From Saksenaea vasiformis B4078 (lineage: Eukaryota; Mucoromycota; Mucoromycetes; Mucorales; Saksenaeaceae): 29,336 nt of DNA. Every line of letters starts with the position of its first letter. Positions within the stretch are counted from its first letter, which is position 1. A program made the position numbers and the translations under genes. The DNA lies in assembly GCA_000697055.1 (NCBI GenBank), contig JNDT01001128.1, forward strand, positions 1-29,336. The letters run 5' to 3'. The notes under the pieces are model-generated. The model was not told the origin of the DNA. It saw only the letters and a list, made by a program, of their open reading frames with translations, and searched no databases. This document shows, piece by piece, positions 20,987 to 29,336 of this stretch.

Positions 20987-21893
20987 ATGGTATATGAATT
21001 CCATCAATCATGTCTACACACGGTGAAAGTCATTCTAAAATATGTAATGCATTGTTTGTCCAATTTCCGAAAGGTGTCATTGTACTTTAATCAAAAGAGA
21101 ATTGACACCTGCTTGCGTGATGTAAGTACTATTAGCCAGCTAAGATGTAATCCATCCCATTGCTTTGTGTTTACACGTCATAGGTGCCAATATCATGTTT
21201 ATGTTTTTACAACCAATCCCACATTTTCTTGCATTAGGGATCTTCTGTCCGAACTGATCGATGTCGCATATGCCGATCTGAACATTCCTACAGACAGTGC
21301 TTGCAGGGTTCCTGCACATATATTCACGATATCTTAGAATGTAAGTACAAAACGGCAAGAAAGTTTTTGTCTCGGTAATGATTTATTTGATACTTTATGT
21401 AGGTCTGCACCTCGAAAAACGAAGCCAAAATTATGTTGACGCTCGGCAAGATGATGGTCAATGCAGCAGACACAACGGCGGACAAGGATTCCTTATTGAA
21501 GGCAAGCAATGTCTCAGTTGACTTGACAAGACCTTTGATGCACAACAACAACAGCTGTTTCCTCGCCCATCTTCCGCAACAGAACTTCGCCAGACGTCGT
21601 ATCACTTCAAGTCCTCTGCACGACGTACCTACCTATCATTGGTCCTCGTAGCCAGGATCCCCCCACGCCAGCTTCACTGGACTCAGGTGCGAGCATGGCC
21701 CACGTCTTATACGCCTTCTTACCTTTGGGGTAACATGACATCGAAGCACCTTCCGTTCTCTAACGGTGCAGGATTTTATGCTGCTCGAATAAGTTTTGTG
21801 TCCATCTGGAGTCCAAGTCGATGTGAATTGAGTACAACGCTACCACCAATTCCTATACTAACGACCGTACATTCAATTTCTCCCTTACCCTAA
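20987..21893 (+). pseudogene. Zinc-knuckle (CCHC-like) retroelement-type ORF, interrupted
   Basis: An exon at 21238-21340, read from GGATCT after a CATTAG acceptor, encodes DRCRICRSEHSYRQC, a CX2CX3HX4C knuckle one residue shorter than the retroviral/Gag-type CX2CX4HX4C, followed by LQGSCTYIHDILE. A 62-nt intron (GTAAGT at 21341 to GTAG at 21402) joins to an exon with ECLHLEKRSQNYVDARQ. This frame meets a single TGA at 21519-21521, then stays open to 21893 with a Gln/Pro/Ser-rich stretch. Upstream open text at 20987-21115 may be the first exon, followed by a GTAAGT at about 21122. Knuckle plus Gln/Pro-rich flank suggests a Gag- or LINE-ORF1-like protein; a cellular CCHC protein is the alternative. 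Confidence 0.4.
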
Positions 21894-22523
21894 ACTCGCC
21901 TCACCAGATGCAAAATTTGTACATAGAATATCGTAACGACCCGTTCAACAAAGAGTAATTTACATAAATGACAGGATGCACCAAACCTGAGAGAGTTAAA
22001 AGAAAGTCGCTGTAGGAAAGTGGTGTCACTCTTTAGAAATATTTGGGGCTCCCTTCTGACACGCGAAACGCAGCGCTCTTTAACACATGAGCCGGCGTAT
22101 CGAAAAGAAATAACGAAAAGAAGAGGTCGTGGCAATGTTGGCAAAGAGAAAGAGTAGGAGTGACGAAAGATGCGATGAAATAGTGGAAGTGACAGAAAAG
22201 TACAAGCGTCAGACGAGTGGTAAAAGACGATAAAACCAAAGTGTGGGAGCGGTGGCGAAATTCTTGCCGTTTCAGTTTGACCCGATAGTTGATCATCTGT
22301 AAACATGTGCTGTGAAGAAAAAGCAGCAGTGGTCAGTATATCACCTTGTGGAATCCTTGTTTTTAAAAAGCCTCTACATTTACACTTTGACACAATAAAG
22401 CAATCATACGGGTAGTCGATAAGGCCGCAGCTATTTTTATAGAATATTTACACCTGGAAGGCGTTGTGAATCAAGTGCATGAAGGCTATCGCCACCATCA
22501 CTAAGTCAATGCCAACATTAGTG
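21894..22523. other. Spacer between the zinc-knuckle ORF and paralogue 2
   Basis: The minus strand is open for 167 codons (21890-22393) but with Phe/Leu/Ser-rich, domain-free text caused by a purine-rich plus strand. No gene is called. The last 30 bases before 22524 resemble the 3' flank of the gene at 13669. Confidence 0.4.
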
Positions 22524-22775
22524 CTATTGCTTGCTCGATGAGTAGCTTCCGCCTTGCGAGGAACCATTGGAACCAGACGAAGAGGGAGAAGTATAGCTGG
22601 AGTAGCCAGTGCCCGAGTTGTAATAGGTCGAGCCATTTGAGTTTTGGTAGTAGTAGGAGCCATTCGTGTTGGAATAGTGGTAAGCACCTCCGGGAGCAGT
22701 GGAAGAACCACGAGTACACCAGTGGTTGCCCTGGCTGTTCGTTCCGTAACTTTGGTTGTTCGAGCCGCGATCCAT
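22524..22775 (-). CDS. 83-aa Gly/Tyr/Asn/Ser-rich small protein, paralogue 2
   Basis: A single-exon gene of exactly the same length as the one at 13669-13920. It starts MDRGSN, has QGNHWCTRG (15-23), then AYHYSNTNGSYYYQNSNGST (31-50) and a Ser/Gly-rich tail ending SSSKQ. The frame is open upstream to 22916, but similarity with paralogue 1 begins at the Met at 22775, which follows a pyrimidine-rich leader as in paralogue 1, so this start is used. Conserved residues include the sole Cys20, Trp19 and His18, and all aromatic positions of the repeated YxNxxGS units; the tail is more variable. No export signal. Function unknown. Confidence 0.8.
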   Translation of the reverse strand: MDRGSNNQSYGTNSQGNHWCTRGSSTAPGGAYHYSNTNGSYYYQNSNGSTYYNSGTGYSSYTSPSSSGSNGSSQGGSYSSSKQ

Positions 22776-22974
22776 GTTGATAAAGAAGAAAAGAAAAATA
22801 GATATGAAGGAAGGGCGAAAATTCTGAGAACAAACAGCGTCACACAAACGCTTCCTACGCAGGTTTTGGGAATGACTTACAGGATCGCTCACTGAGTCTA
22901 TCGGAGGAGATGCCAAGATTTTATGATTCCGTCACACAAACATGCGTTGTGAGGAAAGGCTTGCGGCATATGAA

Positions 22975-23325
22975 GACGGATCATGGCGAACTAATACCTA
23001 TCGTTTGTAAACTTCAACAGAATGTTGCCTTATACTTCACTCAAAGGTAACATACGCCCTATCGATTGAAGCAATTTTATCTACAACAACTCTGATTTTA
23101 TCGCCACCTATGTAACCTCCTCTAGGGTTTCTAACAATGTAGTTCAGTGCAGTTTAGTACAGTGGTCGGTATAGTTGATTCAGTATTAGGAGCCCTAATC
23201 TCCTCTAATGCTTGGGCTGCTATATCTTGTGAAATTATCATTTTCAGTATGCTGCAAGTGACGAGTGTCTCACTTTGTGGCATCACGATTAAGATTAGCT
23301 ACTAACTCCCCCTTGTGAGTCCTCA
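22975..23325 (-). repeat. Right arm of the ~350-bp inverted duplication
   Basis: Reverse complement of the 20290-20640 arm with many substitutions, so the duplication is not recent. It lies just upstream of the minus-strand 83-aa gene at 22524-22775. No equivalent of that gene follows the left arm. Confidence 0.7.
23123..23197 (-). mobile_element. 75-bp mini-hAT (TIR-to-TIR derivative)
   Basis: On the minus strand it reads TAGGGCTCCTAATACTGAAT and ends GTTAGAAACCCTA. It is flanked by ATCTCCTC (23198-23205) and ACCTCCTC (23115-23122), an 8-bp target duplication with one mismatch, at the same site as the 74-bp copy in the other arm. Confidence 0.75.
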
Positions 23326-23603
23326 AGTTACGAAAAGGCCTCGACCGCGTACCCTCGTCATTTACCTGTATTGGACTGGGAATGCTTGTATCGACTAGCG
23401 TGTTTGATTTCAGTCCCACGACTCGGCCACAACAAAGCACTTGAGTTGTGATACAAGTTATGCAAATCTCGGATATTCGGCATCAGAACGTTGATAGAAT
23501 GGAACCGGAACCAGTACAAATAGGTGGCAACCGAGAATATTCCCTCGGTTTCTAGCGCCTTTCAACCTACCTGATCCTGCAATACATCCACAATCATAGT
23601 ACC

Positions 23604-24377
23604 ATGGAGAACATCCTACTTGCAGGCAACACCGGCGTAGGCAAAAGCACAATCCTGAACTCTCTCGGGGGAACCTTTAAGGCAGACTTTTCGCTGATCA
23701 ACGGACTTACAGACAAGACATCAAGCGTTGAAGTTGTTGTCAACGGCAAAGCAGTGCGTTTAATTGACGCTCCAGGCTTAATGGAGAAAAACAATGATCG
23801 CATTGCAGCAAATGCAGAAGAACTCACAAACGCTTTGAAGTTCGATGGCGAGTATAAGCTACTCTTCGTATACCAGAGCAATGGCGGCAGAGTTCTAGGG
23901 GCAGATGTTTACACCACAGCGAAGGTCTGCGAGGCTATCGGGTACTGTCTTGATGTTGGGCTGATCATTAACAAAGTTGACGAGGACGACATGGAAAAGT
24001 ACAACGACCCTAAAATTCGAGCCAAGATTGCACAGGAATTGTCAGAGCCTACAAAGGGGAAGCTAAAGGCCGACAAAATCACTGCGCTCGAGTACTACAA
24101 GAAAGCCGAGCGACATCTTTTAAGAGGCAAGGTGCTGGAGTGCATCGAGCGCCTGCTTGCTGGCAAAATCGAGCATGTAGAGCCTATTCGTGCAAGCGTT
24201 AAGGAGATCAACACATTTGTCAAATGGTTTAACACGATGACGAGCGTGCTGGCAATTGCAGGCGGCGCCGCATTATCCCCTATCGCCGGCCTATTTGGTC
24301 ACTGGGACACAATATGGGAAAGTATTAGTGATTCTGAGATCTACAAGAAGAGCCATTTCGGAAGTACGGAGGCTTAA
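23604..24377 (+). CDS. AIG1/GIMAP-like P-loop GTPase, 257 aa, intact
   Basis: A single-exon GTP-binding protein of the TRAFAC AIG1/septin-like type. G1/P-loop GNTGVGKST at residues 8-16; G2 Thr within NGLTDKTS (33-40); G3 DAPG at 55-58; G4 NKVD at 123-126. The conserved GGRVLGAD segment (94-101) follows beta-strand KLLFVYQ. A basic linker (150-190) leads to a hydrophobic stretch at 213-232 (TSVLAIAGGAALSPIAGLFG) that could contact membranes, as in GIMAP-like proteins. The start is supported by the G-domain beginning directly after Met and by an ACCATGG context. From memory, short stand-alone proteins of this kind are expanded in Mortierella-like fungi and oomycetes. The cellular role is unknown; GTP-dependent assembly on membranes is the family expectation. 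No stops or frameshifts, in contrast to its transposon neighbours. Confidence 0.85.
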   Translation: MENILLAGNTGVGKSTILNSLGGTFKADFSLINGLTDKTSSVEVVVNGKAVRLIDAPGLMEKNNDRIAANAEELTNALKFDGEYKLLFVYQSNGGRVLGADVYTTAKVCEAIGYCLDVGLIINKVDEDDMEKYNDPKIRAKIAQELSEPTKGKLKADKITALEYYKKAERHLLRGKVLECIERLLAGKIEHVEPIRASVKEINTFVKWFNTMTSVLAIAGGAALSPIAGLFGHWDTIWESISDSEIYKKSHFGSTEA

Positions 24378-24980
24378 GATCTGTGTGGCGGATCACTCAA
24401 CAGTACCCAGTCTAGCATGTGTAACTGGCATTGCACCAAGGAAAAATTATAATTCTGTTACAGACCATTTTCAGATATTAGCTATCACTCGTATTGACAT
24501 TTCTGGCCGCCAATTGTACTGTAAATGTCATATTGAAAAAACCTACAATTTTCTCCTTTTTTTCTGGAGCAGTATCACAAGTGTGATTGTACACCATTGG
24601 CATCTTGGATTTAAAAAAAGTATGAAAGTATCTAGAAGGGCTAATGCGATGAGTATTCACTGTGCATAGACTTAGCGAAGCCAATGCGTTACAGATAAAA
24701 CTTGTATTTGTCTGAACGCGAAAATAACGTCTATGTTGCTCTCAGAATGCCCACTTTCATCCATCTGCACACGAGAGAATAAGGAAGAGAGCTCGTCACA
24801 CAGAAGGACCAAAGCTAGGGGGATGTTGGTGGGCGACTACGCGGAGATATGATCTTAGAGAAGGAAAACGAAAATACAGAAATAAAAACAGTAGATGGAG
24901 GGAGGGAGGGAGAAAGAGATCAAAATAGGTACGTGCGATGTTGAAGGTTGTAGGTGAGATCCAGGCGAGAAAATCGTGGT
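24378..24980. other. 3' flank of the GTPase gene
   Basis: No supported gene. A (GGAG/GGGA)n purine tract lies at 24895-24912 and the following 50 bases are purine-rich. The region ends at the left terminus of the hAT element. Confidence 0.5.
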
Positions 24981-25129
24981 TAGGGCTCCTAATACCGAAT
25001 CGACTATACCGAGAACTGTACTGAACCGTACCGAACTGTTATATGTCAGTATAACAGGTTGTACTGAACCGTCAGTAGTCAGTACAGATTTTGTACCGAT
25101 TCTAAAAAACCATCAGTATTCGGTTAGAC

Positions 25130-25214
25130 TGTATATACTGTACCGACTTTATATTGTACTGACTTTATACCGTACCGACTTTGTACTGTACCGACTTTGT
25201 ATTGTACTGACTTT
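25130..25214. repeat. 16-bp minisatellite at the left end of the hAT element
   Basis: Five units of TTTATAC(T/C)GTAC(T/C)GAC type, the same unit as at 155-308. Between the terminal repeat and this array (24998-25080) lie shorter GTACTGAACCGTACC motifs that are also found, inverted, at 345-370. Confidence 0.75.
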
Positions 25215-25864
25215 TTATTAGATCAACTTCTGTCTGTAACACCTGTTTTTATATTACAGACCGTTTACATTAGTCTCTCTACATTACTCGCACATTCACA
25301 AGCATGCGTATATATGTTATTGTACGAATGCTTAATGCTTTTAACATAAGTCAATGCCATAATAGTTGTAATCAGTGAAAAAGAATTAATTTCAACGTCG
25401 AAACAGAAAAGCATGTAAGATGTCCATGTGCATAAAATAGGTGGAAGTGTCATTTATTGGTAATTGGAATTTGCATGTCGATTAGTTCTAATGGCAATAC
25501 AAACAAAATGCGGCTCAGTAGTAGAGTAGTAGGCAGCGAAAGAAAGGGAAGGAAATTTGGGGCACGATTGAAATAACCTTTTTTAATCAGTAGCTCGTCA
25601 CCGATCAGGTGCTTGGTGATTCACCAATCACGTCGCTTGCATATTCATTTGTTCATGAAGACGCGATCCTAATTATAACGCCATATGCACTTACTGTACC
25701 ATCGACCAATCAGACCAGAAATCTTATCATGTCTATCTCACATTGGTCCATCTGGATGATGGGCAAATCTTACAAGATCAGTTTTGTAAAATATAAAACG
25801 CTCTAGAAATAAGCACAGGAAAGTTAGTTTTTCATCTGTTATCAACTTTGACAGACTTATTGCC

Positions 25865-28399
25865 ATGGCGTTCTCTCAAGACTCCTCTCAACTCTCCAGC
25901 GGACAGGACCTGGTCATCGACAGCGAGCAAGAGTTTGCACTATCAACTTCTCAAAGCTCTCTCCTTTCGAATATGTTTTCGGATGTTGGGATTTCCTCTC
26001 TAAGCACTGAACAGCTGCCTCCAGCGAATGCTGATCCAGCAGGCAAAAAAAGCGTTGTATGGAACTGATTCAAGAAGGTCGATTGGGAAATCTCGAAGAA
26101 ACGGAAAGCTGAGTGCAGCGTTTGCATGCAAAGCGAACGGTAATTTCAATATATGCATTTATCTGATGTAAATACTAACGATACTTGGTATAGTAACAAG
26201 AAACTCACCATTATGTCTGCAGCTGCCAGTAGTACCACACAAATGAAGAAACATATGGAGAAATATCACAAGTCTGTGTGGGCAAGTGTACAGTCTCCAG
26301 TTCCAGAAAAAGGCAAGATCTCCACGTATATCAAGACGTAAGTGATAAAGCGCATTACCTACCTTTATTCTAAGAACCATACTGAATTTGTAACAGGAAT
26401 GCAACAAAATTTGATCCAGCCATTTTCCGTCAGAAGCAATGCGTCTGGATTGCCAGAAACGATCAACCGTTTTCTGAAGTTGAAACTGGTGCCTACCGCG
26501 CCTTGGTTCAATACTTACGACCTGATCTACAGCTGATCGGAGCTGGTACGATGAAGAACGACATCACGAGGAGATCAGAAGAAAAGCGGCAACAGCTGAG
26601 GACTGAATTGGCAGTACGTTGTAAGACCTATGACAAATTGCTAATAGATTATTAGAAGGTATATTCCAAGATCACTGTGTCTCTTGACGTGTAGACCTCG
26701 CCAAATATGCACAGCTTCCGTGGAATTACAGGACATTATATTGACGCCAAATGGAAGATGCAACGCGTTCTTCTAGATTTCGCGGCGATAGAATCTCCCC
26801 ATACAGGCGAAAATCTGGCAAATGTTTTCATGGCTTCTATGAAAGACCTTGCCATAGATACAAAGGTAGTTCTCATGCAACTGATATAAATGAGCTACAG
26901 TCAGTAACATATTATGATATATCCTTGCAATTACCACGGACAATGCATCAAACAACGACACAGTGATGCAACACTAGAGCATTGCATGGTCAACGGAGGA
27001 CGGCGTACACTTCAACGATAAGGAGCAGCATAACCGGTGCATGGCCCACATCGTTAATCTCGGCGTTCAAGCAGCATTGGCAGCTTTGAAAGCAACTGCC
27101 AAAGAAAACGATGGTGAGGTAGATGAACAATCAATCGATAATGGCGTTGATCATGATTGCGACACTATCGCAAGCACTATCAATAAGGTTTGTCCCCTTC
27201 CGTTTCCTTATCATGTTTTGTCGAAAGTTGAAAAATTGACTCTTCTCAATAGCTGCGAAAAATTATTTCAACAGTACGTCGCTCACATTCCCATCGCCAG
27301 AGATACGAGACCTACCGCAGAATGAGTGAAACTTCCAGCTCCTTGCAGCTGGTACTGGATACCAAGATCCCGTTGGAATTCAACCTATGATATGATCTCT
27401 GTAGCTCTGCTACAGAAGGATCCTCTGCGCATGCTGGTATCTGAGGATCCAGAGCTGCGGCCCTACGAATTGGACGAGAAGGAATGGGAAAATCTAGCAA
27501 AGATGAAAGACATGCTTTCTGTAAGCTTTCTGTTCAGCTGATTGCTCGCTAATTACCGTCGCCAGATTTTTAAACTTGCTACTCGCGTTCTCTCAAACGA
27601 AAGCTATCCATCGCTGCATGCCGTCGTTCCAGTGTACAACCTACTGATGGATAAGCTCGAGAATTTTCAAGGAGGGAATGCCGAATTGGATGCCGTTTCA
27701 AAGTTCTGCGAGAAGTTGCAAAAGCACTACGTCATGACAGACGATTCGCCCATGTGTTCAGTTGCTACGAGTAAGTTTGTAGTGATAATCCACGCAATCA
27801 ATCTGATTTTCCATTGTTTCACGGTCCTCGACTCACGGTTCAAATTGGATTACTACCATCGGCATCGCTGGGGAGCACGTTGGAGAAATTCACGTTTGAA
27901 GAAGTTCGAAAAAGTTGTCCGAAAATACCAAGCAAAGAACTCTGTATACTCCATCGAGCCGCAGCCAGTCAATTCGACTGAAGAGGATGCTACATTGCGT
28001 TTAGACCCAGCATATTATAGTACATTCAGCATACCTATGGCACGGCATAATCTGAGTAGACGGCATAAGACGACGAGCTGTAAGACGATCTGCGAACTGA
28101 TAGTCAGAAACCCACACTGCGATATTCTTGCATGGTGGGCTGAATGAGGAAATCAGTATCCTGTGCTGTCTTCCATTGTGCGAGATTACTTGGCGATTCC
28201 AGGTTTGTAAACAAAACAGTGGACAGAATGTATGCTTACATATTCATCTGCAGGCACCAGTGCTCCTGCCGAACGAGTGTTCTCTGGTGCTCGAACACTG
28301 ATGCCTTGGAATCGCCAGTCGCTATCACCCAGCACAATCCGCGCTTTCATGCTGCTGAAGTATCAGTTCCTTTGTGAAGAGAATAGGTATTGGTCGTGA
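25865..28399 (+). pseudogene. hAT transposase with BED zinc finger, multi-exon, inactivated
   Basis: Order: Ser/Gln-rich N-terminus; BED finger (VWN-stop-FKK, CSVC, HMEKYH; about 26058-26265); ISTYIKT; FDPAIFRQ (exon from 26397); core with SLDV-stop-TSPNMHSFRGITGHYID (26680-26750), TTDNASNND (about 26935-26960), RCMAHIVNLGVQAAL (27038-27080), WNSTYDM (27374-27394), LDSRFKLDYY; C-terminal hAT dimerisation region SAPAERVFSGARTLMPWNRQ (about 28260-28320). Introns: 26140-26193 (with TACTAAC), 26338-26396, 26614-26655, 27188-27252, 27521-27565, 28203-28253. Lesions: TGA 26066, TAG 26692, TAG 26975, an unspliceable or mutated junction about 26870-26930, frameshift about 27371, lost acceptor at 27823 (GG for AG; the 54-nt intron reads through in frame), TGA 28145. 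It cannot make a full transposase. Confidence 0.85.
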
Positions 28400-28617
28400 A
28401 TGATAAACGAAGTTGTAACTGACATGCCATTTACGCTAGATGAACGATAGAATCTCGTCACAGATTTTCAATGGCGCCCGTTGGCTATGGTTAAGAGAAA
28501 GATAACTGAAAAAGCAAAAAAGAAAAAAACACGTCAAAAAAGAAAAACCCAAAAAACCGCGTCAGTGTCTTTTTTTTTTCTTTTTTTTTAACCTTCCCTT
28601 TTACTTCCTTTCTTTCC

Positions 28618-28803
28618 TTCAACTAGTAAAATATTACTGTTATTACAATAAATGTCGCTCATTCGCAAATAACTGTTCTTATAAAGTGCATTTACTTTTT
28701 GAAATTAAATTGCTATGGTTACTTCTTTCTTTTGACATTGCATTGTCGGTAATCAGTTCAATCGAGTAAACCATATCGACTTTGTACTATACTGACTTTG
28801 TAC
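28618..28803. repeat. Direct repeat of window bases 1-185
   Basis: Near-identical over AACTAGTA-AATATTACT-TTATTACAATAAATG and GGTAATCAGTTCAATC-AGTAAACC. It identifies both places as right ends of the same hAT family. Similarity stops exactly at 28803, where the next element starts. The bases before it (28500-28617) are long A and T runs. Confidence 0.85.
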
Positions 28804-29336
28804 TAGGGGTCGGCACGAACGAATACGAACGAATATATAGATATTCGTATTCGTTCGTCATATAGAAATAAGTATTCGTATTCATTCGTCAAGTAAGAAC
28901 GAATATTCGTATTCGTTCGTTAAATAGAAATGCATATTCATATTCGTTCGTCAAGTAAAAGCGAATATTCATATTCGTTCGTCAAATAAAATGAATATTC
29001 GAATTCGTTCGATTATTCGAGTAGTGCCATTTTTATTATTTGCATGTCATTCGTTAATGTTGTAATTAACACGATGTCAATTAAGTAAAAAGAGAAGAAA
29101 AGAGAAAAGATATGTCCTACACTAATGTTGTAATTAATGAGGCGTCAGTTAAGCGTAAAGTTGAGTAAAGAAACGTACGTCGTTTGCAAATGCTGTAATT
29201 AACTAAGTGTCCGTTAAACTATTGGAGCAGTAAAAAAAAAAAAGAACTAATTCAGAAACGTAATCCAAGAGAAAGGTCCAATTGAGACAGTAAACACTAT
29301 TATTCTATATATCCAAAAGTTTGGACCAAGCATCTG
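28804..29336. mobile_element. Left end of a second hAT-type element, nested in the first
   Basis: Starts TAGGGGTCGGCACGAACGAA, a typical hAT-like terminus. It continues with five to six imperfect ~32-bp units built on ATATTCGTATTCGTTCGTCA (about 28835-29012), then AT-rich sequence with no ORF. The preceding 8 bases (CTTTGTAC, 28796-28803) are the predicted target duplication. The right end lies outside the window. Confidence 0.65.

Larger units (their letters stand above)
24981..28803 (+). mobile_element. hAT element, nearly complete, right end cut by a nested insertion
   Basis: The left end TAGGGCTCCTAATACCGA at 24981 is followed by a 16-bp minisatellite (25130-25214). The interior carries a BED-finger/hAT transposase pseudogene (25865-28399). 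The right part (28618-28803) matches the first 185 bases of the window. At 28804 a different element begins, so the final ~200 bases and the right inverted end are displaced beyond the window. The predicted left target duplication is ATCGTGGT (24973-24980). The element would be about 4 kb without the insert. Confidence 0.75.

Noticed and set aside
21660..21720. LDSGAS-like text suggesting a retroelement protease
   Set aside because: Occurs in a frame that is not the open one and has no protease context around it.
21890..22393. 167-codon minus-strand ORF
   Set aside because: Opposite a purine-rich strand, low-complexity hydrophobic text, no motif, no splice or start context.
22538..22895. Plus-strand and alternate-frame ORFs over the 83-aa gene
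   Set aside because: Repetitive codons of the true minus-strand gene keep other frames open; the same shadow ORFs appear over paralogue 1 at 13704-13925.
23594..23881. 95-codon minus-strand ORF
   Set aside because: Shadow of the GTPase coding sequence.
1..29336. tRNA genes
   Set aside because: Scanned for A/B boxes and cloverleaf ends by eye on both strands; nothing formed a credible acceptor stem.

Overview
The window looks like repeat-rich nuclear DNA of a fungus, most likely an early-diverging one (Mucoromycota-like); that placement is inference. The evidence is: monocistronic genes separated by long AT-rich non-coding stretches; very short introns (about 36-118 nt, many 42-65 nt) with GTAAGT/GTATGT donors and, once, a perfect TACTAAC branch site; a stand-alone AIG1-like GTPase of a type known from Mortierella-like fungi and oomycetes; two copies of a small fungal Gly/Tyr/Asn/Ser-rich protein; and decayed hAT and MULE-type transposons. 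No bacterial operons, tRNA, rRNA or CRISPR arrays were seen.

Layout. 0-0.4 kb: right end of a hAT-like element with a 16-bp minisatellite. 1.87-3.09 kb (minus): a multi-exon gene for a Cys-rich, Pro-repeat, coiled-coil protein. 4.7-6.3 kb: a MULE/FAR1-like remnant split by a 503-bp solo LTR with a perfect 5-bp target duplication. 7.5-9.8 kb: a diverged LTR piece, an orphan ORF, a 60-bp direct repeat and a non-autonomous element with GATCCG-rich ends. 10.86-11.38 kb: a two-exon gene for a small secreted protein. 12.2-12.6 kb: a sequence with an internal 90-bp duplication. 13.67-13.92 kb (minus): first 83-aa QGNHWC protein. 15.2-17.25 kb (minus): two tandem paralogues of an unrecognised intron-containing gene, the upstream one broken, separated by a 122-bp inverted-repeat element. 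17.7-19.8 kb: transposase remnants, including a second copy of the 5-6 kb element. 20.3-23.3 kb: a long inverted duplication, each arm holding a 74/75-bp mini-hAT at the identical site; between the arms lie a zinc-knuckle ORF and the second 83-aa protein gene (22.52-22.78 kb, minus). 23.60-24.38 kb: intact AIG1-like GTPase. 24.98-28.80 kb: a nearly full-length hAT element whose multi-exon transposase is dead. 28.80 kb to the end: the left end of a different hAT-type element inserted into the first one.

How it fits together. The genes that look intact are the GTPase, the secreted protein and the two 83-aa proteins. They sit as islands in a bed of nested transposons. The hAT family with TAGGGCTCCTAA ends appears in four forms here: a full but dead element, a right end, and two TIR-to-TIR miniatures. 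Several broken transposon ORFs are stopped at what should be Trp codons, which fits G-to-A decay.
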